Positions 22,216 to 26,114 of a stretch of 26,114 bases of DNA are shown here, in pieces. The position numbers were made by a program, and so were the translations under genes. The DNA lies in NCBI GenBank assembly GCA_034436375.1, contig DAOTVS010000209.1, positions 1 to 26,114 on the forward strand, read 5' to 3'. Each line of letters opens with the position of its first letter. Positions within the stretch are counted from its first letter, which is position 1. This DNA is from DAOTVS01 sp034436375 (GTDB lineage Bacteria; Chloroflexota; Anaerolineae; SpSt-313). Below the pieces are notes generated by a model. It did no database searches. It had not been told where the DNA came from and was given only the letters and a program-made list of their open reading frames with translations.

Positions 22216-22630
22216 AGTCCTGGTAGACGTCGACGTCATCCTGGACGTGCTGCAGAAGCGCGAGCCCCACTACGCCGCCTCCGCTGCCGTGCTGGCAAGC
22301 ATCGAGGCCGGCCAGGCCAAAGGCGCGATGGCTGCACATACGTTCACGACACTCTACGATCTGATCGCCAAAGGCCAGTCCTCGGAAGATGTCCGTGCCG
22401 TGCTGACCAACCTCCGGCAGTTCCTCGCCATCGCCCCCGTCGATCAGTCCGTCATTGATGAAGCCCTCAATCTGGCCTGCCGGGATTTTGAGGATGCCGT
22501 GCAGATGATCGCTGCCCTGCACGACGGAGCGCAATACTTCATCACACGCAACGTGCAGGACTATCAAGCCGGCCCCCTCCCCGCTCTGCGGCCGGCCGAG
22601 TTCCTCGCCTTGTTGGCCGGAACTCTGTGA
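22199..22630 (+). CDS. VapC-type PIN-domain ribonuclease toxin
   Basis: This 143-residue PIN-domain protein begins LRVLVDVDVILDVLQKREPH, with the first acidic metal ligand at Asp10. A middle Glu/Asp region with DFEDAVQMIAAL follows, and then YFITRNVQDYQ supplies the last acidic residue. These are the usual PIN signatures. VapC toxins cut RNA, often tRNA or rRNA; the target here is unknown. The ATG lies inside the antitoxin gene, with AAGAAAAG just before, so coupling is likely. All expected acidic residues appear intact, so the toxin is probably active. Confidence 0.88.
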   Translation: MAAKLRVLVDVDVILDVLQKREPHYAASAAVLASIEAGQAKGAMAAHTFTTLYDLIAKGQSSEDVRAVLTNLRQFLAIAPVDQSVIDEALNLACRDFEDAVQMIAALHDGAQYFITRNVQDYQAGPLPALRPAEFLALLAGTL

Positions 22631-23124
22631 GATGACGAGGTTAGGGTTGTGCACATTTTGCCCAGATTCCTGGCCCCTGATTGTGATATAGTGGTCGTAG
22701 ACCTGTTGCAGGGGTTTCCCCATGTGCTTGCCGCAGAACATTCCCTTGCAGACGGAGATGATGATTCCTGAGCAAGGCTGCCCTGCTTCTCAGGTAGCGT
22801 CCAAGCGTCAGTCCCGCATCCGGCAATGCCCGCGAGATGCCCCTCACCGCCTATGCCGTCACTGGGGGCGAGCCGCTGGCGCTCACGCTGACGGTGACCG
22901 GCCGCCTGGCCGATATCGGCCGCCTGCAACAGGAGGGCATCTACGACGATCTGATCACCATGGCCGAGAGCGTCAAGGCCATTCCAGAGAAACCCGGCGA
23001 CAGCGAGCCGCGTAGATACCTCCAGTGAGACAGTTCGTGGCACGACATGCAGTCTTGGGCACCAGTTCGTAGCAAGGGAGATAGGGGGTATCTGGCCCGC
23101 AGTATGGCTATGAATTGAAGTACT
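22631..23124. other. Intergenic region with a probable gene fragment
   Basis: Apart from the fragment at 22798-23028, nothing is supported. The stretch 22640-22795 has stops in all frames and no convincing promoter. The stretch 23029-23124 holds only the weak leader of the sigma factor gene. Confidence 0.5.
22798..23028 (+). pseudogene. 3' fragment of an unidentified protein gene
   Basis: The frame following the stop at 22795 reads as well-formed GC3-rich coding sequence up to TGA at 23026-23028. An internal ATG at 22837 would give 63 residues starting MPLTAYAVTGGEPLALTLTV, but it has no good ribosome site. Coding character extends upstream of that ATG (SPASGNARE), which suggests the C-terminal end of a longer lost gene rather than an intact small one. 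LADIGRLQQEGIYDDLITMA is the most distinctive stretch. I do not recognise the family. Confidence 0.4.
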
Positions 23125-23655
23125 ATGGATGAACGCACATTGGTTGCCTCGGCGCATAGAGGTGATGCAGAAAGCTTCCATCAGCTCGTCCGCACGCATC
23201 AGGACATGGCCTACAACATTGCCTATCGACTGCTCGCATGCCCCGATACAGCGGCGGAGGCGACGCAGGAGGCCTTCCTGGCGGCCCTGAACGATGCTGG
23301 GGCGCAGGAATGCTCTTTCAGGGTGCGGCTGCTGCGCGCGGTCATCGCTGCCTGCGCCAAACGCTTGCACCGGACCCGGAGCGTTCGGCCGGCCTCGGCA
23401 GACGGATCGGCGAGCGCGGATCACCCCCTGGATCGGGATATGGTGCGGGCCATCGAAGCCGGCATCGCCAGGCTGCCGATAGAAGCTCGGGTCGTGCTGG
23501 TGCTGGCCGATATACAGGGGCTCGGCTACGAGGAGATCGCGCAGGTCACGGGCGCCTCGCGGGCGGCGGTCGGGCGGCGGCTGGGTGAGGCGCGCGCCCG
23601 GCTGCGGGATTGGCTATATGGAACCCGACCGGTGATGGGAGCGTCTTCCGGTTGA
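23125..23655 (+). CDS. ECF-type RNA polymerase sigma factor
   Basis: This 176-residue protein has sigma region 2 (FHQLVRTHQDMAYNIAYRLL, then DTAAEATQEAFLAAL) and region 4 (RLPIEARVVLVLADIQGLGY, then EEIAQVTGASRAAVGRRLGEAR). The linker between them is weakly conserved. The start at 23125 has only a poor ribosome site, so it is less certain. No anti-sigma gene follows; 260 nt of repeat-containing DNA separate it from the next sigma gene. It may control its own regulon or be orphaned. Confidence 0.85.
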   Translation: MDERTLVASAHRGDAESFHQLVRTHQDMAYNIAYRLLACPDTAAEATQEAFLAALNDAGAQECSFRVRLLRAVIAACAKRLHRTRSVRPASADGSASADHPLDRDMVRAIEAGIARLPIEARVVLVLADIQGLGYEEIAQVTGASRAAVGRRLGEARARLRDWLYGTRPVMGASSG

Positions 23656-23914
23656 AGGAAACTGCAGCGTCGGCGCTTGAGAGGCTGGCCTGAAGAAAGC
23701 AGCCGGGCCTGCACCACCGAGAGCACAGAGAGCGCTGAGCATCGGTCGCCAGAAATCCCCTAACCACCAGGGCACCAAGCCGCGAAGGGACACAAAGAAA
23801 CGGCGAGGAACTCTGTCCCAAATCGCCTTCCTCGATGGTCATATTGAGTAGAGCGATCGACGCACGGACCGGCGCCCGGCGCGGCAGCCGGCGCGCCTCT
23901 TGAGGAGCCTGCTC
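23656..23914. other. Intergenic region with dispersed repeats
   Basis: No gene is seen. An ACCACCGAGAGCACAGAGAG-like stretch lies near 23712-23731, and an ACCACCAGGGCACCAAG-like stretch lies at 23762-23802. Both belong to the same A/C/G-rich repeat type as the ends of element D. Confidence 0.5.
23762..23802 (+). repeat. Copy of the element D terminal repeat
   Basis: ACCACCAGGGCACCAAGCC is followed by GCGAAGGGACACAAAG. This matches the A/C/G-rich, GACACAAAG-containing ends of element D at 20376-20653. Only one orientation is visible here, so it is a solo end or a remnant. Confidence 0.5.
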
Positions 23915-24478
23915 ATGCCAGCATCCGATACCGATTGGCAGCAGTCCCGGCCCCGTGCCTCCGGCGACAGCGCGGCCGCCGAGGCGGGCACGGCGCTGGT
24001 CCTCGACCTCTTTGAGCGCTATCACAAGGAGATCTACGCCTACCTGTGTGGCATGGTGCGCAATCGGGCGTGGGCCGAGGACCTGGCGCAGGAGACTTTT
24101 CTGCACGCCCTGCGCGCCCGCCGGCAGCTGCCGGAGGTGCAGAATCACCGCGCCTGGCTCTACCGGGTGGCGACCAACGCCGCCCTGAACGCCCTCAAGC
24201 GGCGGCGCCGCTTCATCTGGCTACCGTGGCAAGCCGGGGGGCGCGAGGGCAGTGCTCCAGACGTCGCCGAGCAGGTCGGGCGGCAGAGCGCGCTCGAGAC
24301 GGCGTTGGCGAGCCTGCCGCCCGGCTTCCGCGCGTCGCTCCTGCTCTATGCTCAGTACGCCCTGAGCCCGGCCGAGGTGGCCGCGGCGCTGGGCATGAGC
24401 GAGGCCGCGGCCAGGAAGCGCATTTACCGCGCGACCGCGCTGTTCCGCCAGGCCTATGGCAAGGGGGACGCGAGATGA
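23915..24478 (+). CDS. ECF-type RNA polymerase sigma factor, coupled to anti-sigma
   Basis: This 187-residue sigma factor has region 2 as DLFERYHKEIYAYLCGMVRN, AEDLAQETFLHALRA and HRAWLYRVATNAALNALKRR. Region 4 is LASLPPGFRASLLLYAQYAL, then SPAEVAAALGMSEAAARKRIYRA. ATG 23915 has GAGGAG 7 nt upstream; a TTG earlier lies at that site. Its stop overlaps the start of the next gene (ATGA), a tight coupling typical of sigma/anti-sigma pairs. Residues 1-25 form a loose N-terminal extension. Confidence 0.92.
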   Translation: MPASDTDWQQSRPRASGDSAAAEAGTALVLDLFERYHKEIYAYLCGMVRNRAWAEDLAQETFLHALRARRQLPEVQNHRAWLYRVATNAALNALKRRRRFIWLPWQAGGREGSAPDVAEQVGRQSALETALASLPPGFRASLLLYAQYALSPAEVAAALGMSEAAARKRIYRATALFRQAYGKGDAR

Positions 24479-26114
24479 GCCATATCCAGTACGAGGAACG
24501 GCTGGCCGTCTACCGTGACCTCACACCGGCAGAGCGCGCGGAGGTCGATGCACACCTGCGCACCTGCCCAGCCTGTGCGGCGCTGCTCGCCGACTATCAG
24601 CGTATATACGAGGCCCTGAGCGGCCATCCCGCTCCTCAGCCCAGCGTCCGGCTGCGCACAGGCTGGGCGGCGGCCGTCGAGCGGGCGCGCGCACAGGAGC
24701 AGGGCAGATGGCCCTGGGCTCGCCTCGCGCGGGCGCTGGGGGCACTCGGCAACACGGCGGCCTGGACGGCCGTGGCGGCGGTAGCGGCGCTGCTCGTGCT
24801 CTCGCTCGCCGTCACCTGGCCACAGATCGTGGGGCGCCTCCGGCCGGCCACCCTGCCCGCTGGGGCTGCAGAGCTTGCGGGCAGCGAGTGGGTACTCGCG
24901 GCGCTGCAGGGCCAGCCACCGCTCGAGGGGACCCAGATCACGCTCAAGCTGGATCAGGGCAAGGCCAGCGGCTTTGCCGGCTGTAACCGCTACGGGTTCG
25001 AGTACACGACACCGGCTAAAGGGACCATCGCTATCGGCATGATGCAGGTCACCGCCATGGGCTGTCGCGAGCCGGCGGGAGTCATGGAGCAGGAACACGC
25101 CTACACCGAGGCGCTGCGCAGCGCCGTCGCCTACCAGCTGGATGGCGATCGGTTAGAGATGCAGAACAGCGCCGGCGAGACGGTCCTCAGCTTCCAGAGA
25201 AGGAAGCCGCTCGCCATGGACCCGGCCGTGCTGGCCGGCAGCGCGTGGCAGCTCGCCCTCTGGGACGGCCGGCCGCCGATCGAGGGCGCGCCCATCACCA
25301 TCGCCTTCACAGAGCATGAGGTCAGTGGGCAGGCAGGGTGCCGGGGCTACACCGGCGCCTATGAGGCCGAGGGCGATCACATCCGCTTCCCCAAGCTGAG
25401 TATGACGGAGGTAGAGCCCCAGTGCGCGCCGGCGCTGCAGAAGCAGGAGGGGGCGTACACCACCTGCCTGGGCTGGGTCAGCCACTACCGGCTCGAAGGC
25501 GAGCAGCTCACCCTGCTGACCGAGCGCGGGGAGACGCTGGTGTACGCTCGCATGCAGCCGCCGGTGACCCCCACGGCCTCACCCGCCGTCACCGTGGCGC
25601 GGTTGGAACGGCTGCAAGACCTCTGCTGCCCGCCGGTCTTTGCGCCCGACGGCAAGACCTACCTGACGATCAGCAGTGAGGGCAAGCTCCAGGTACGCAC
25701 GCTATCCAGCGGCCAGGCGCGGGAGGTGCCGATCAGCCCCACGAATGGCGCCAAGGGGGGCTGGCCGGTGTTCAATGCCGCCTGGACGCCCGACGGCAAG
25801 TCCATCGTCGTCAGCCAGGGCGCAGCAGGCCCCCCGGCGCCGCTGTACCTGGTGGACCCCGCGAGCGGTGCGGCACGGCCGCTGGGCGAGACGTACACCC
25901 CCTGGAGGCTGAGCTTCGATGCCCGCGGCCGGCTCATCGTGGGGACCGAGACGGCCTACCAGACGCTGGACCTCACCAGCGGCGTTACCGAAGACCTGCC
26001 GGGCGTCACCACGCGATACACCGAGGGCGTCGATACCGAGCTCGCTTTCTCTCCCGACGGCCGCTACGTCGCGGCGCTGGAGGGCTCACAGCTCTCGATC
26101 ATAGATCTGAGCAC
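24475..26114 (+). CDS. Membrane anti-sigma-like protein with two META domains and a beta-propeller-like region (partial)
   Basis: The frame stays open to the right edge, giving 546 residues so far. The N-terminus has a zinc-finger anti-sigma motif, HLRTCPAC (His27, Cys31, Cys34). A single membrane helix follows at about 93-116. Outside the membrane lie two META (HslJ-like) domains, about 130-240 and 250-365. The first has GCNRYGFEY and TAMGC; the second has GCRGYTGAY and MTEVEPQC. From about 380 there are WD40/PD40-like blades with FAPDGKTYLTI, WTPDGKSIVV and FSPDGRYVAAL. Coupling to the sigma gene suggests it holds the sigma factor at the membrane and senses an external signal. The fusion order is unusual. 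Confidence 0.85.
   Translation, partial: MSHIQYEERLAVYRDLTPAERAEVDAHLRTCPACAALLADYQRIYEALSGHPAPQPSVRLRTGWAAAVERARAQEQGRWPWARLARALGALGNTAAWTAVAAVAALLVLSLAVTWPQIVGRLRPATLPAGAAELAGSEWVLAALQGQPPLEGTQITLKLDQGKASGFAGCNRYGFEYTTPAKGTIAIGMMQVTAMGCREPAGVMEQEHAYTEALRSAVAYQLDGDRLEMQNSAGETVLSFQRRKPLAMDPAVLAGSAWQLALWDGRPPIEGAPITIAFTEHEVSGQAGCRGYTGAYEAEGDHIRFPKLSMTEVEPQCAPALQKQEGAYTTCLGWVSHYRLEGEQLTLLTERGETLVYARMQPPVTPTASPAVTVARLERLQDLCCPPVFAPDGKTYLTISSEGKLQVRTLSSGQAREVPISPTNGAKGGWPVFNAAWTPDGKSIVVSQGAAGPPAPLYLVDPASGAARPLGETYTPWRLSFDARGRLIVGTETAYQTLDLTSGVTEDLPGVTTRYTEGVDTELAFSPDGRYVAALEGSQLSIIDLS

Overview
The window reads as GC-rich bacterial DNA, most likely from a Chloroflexota (Anaerolineae-like) genome. 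That placement is inference. It rests on the LysW-type alpha-aminoadipate lysine operon, the gram-positive-like promoters and LexA-type box, the ECF sigma/META-domain gene set and the many short palindromic intergenic repeats. No rRNA, tRNA or CRISPR array was seen.

Left end (1-1500): no protein gene. It holds at least four tandem modules of about 264 bp. On the minus strand these fold into the same series of hairpins, many capped by GNRA tetraloops, and the paired bases differ between modules while pairing is kept. A near-consensus leftward promoter (1329-1357) sits exactly at the edge of the array. This looks like a very large structured RNA that runs off the left edge and that I do not recognise. 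It is the strongest candidate for an undescribed system.

1500-10800: a stand-alone FtsK/SpoIIIE-type ATPase under a consensus promoter with a LexA-like box in its spacer, followed by two small genes. Then, leftward, a lipoprotein plus YhfC-like membrane protease operon and an SdpR/SdpI-like pair with its own promoter and operator. Then, rightward, two tiny single-helix membrane proteins, an L-asparaginase and an OafA-type acyltransferase with an SGNH domain. Last is a decayed leftward DUF5060/DUF5605 glycosidase-like pseudogene.

10860-21710: the lysine operon. A consensus promoter leads into a 21-codon Lys-rich leader peptide and a strong intrinsic terminator (a probable attenuator). These are followed by lysS, lysT, lysU, homoisocitrate dehydrogenase, lysW, lysX, lysY, lysZ, a four-helix-bundle gene, lysJ and lysK. 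Together they convert 2-oxoglutarate through homocitrate and alpha-aminoadipate to lysine on the LysW carrier; the 2-aminoadipate aminotransferase (LysN type) is not in the window. Every gap of more than about 80 nt in or beside the operon contains an inverted-repeat element. Two are MITE-like, and a third with the same ends carries the four-helix-bundle gene.

21710-26114: a VapBC-type toxin-antitoxin pair, a gene fragment, and two ECF sigma factors. The second sigma factor is translationally coupled to a membrane anti-sigma-like protein with two META domains and a beta-propeller-like region that runs off the right edge.
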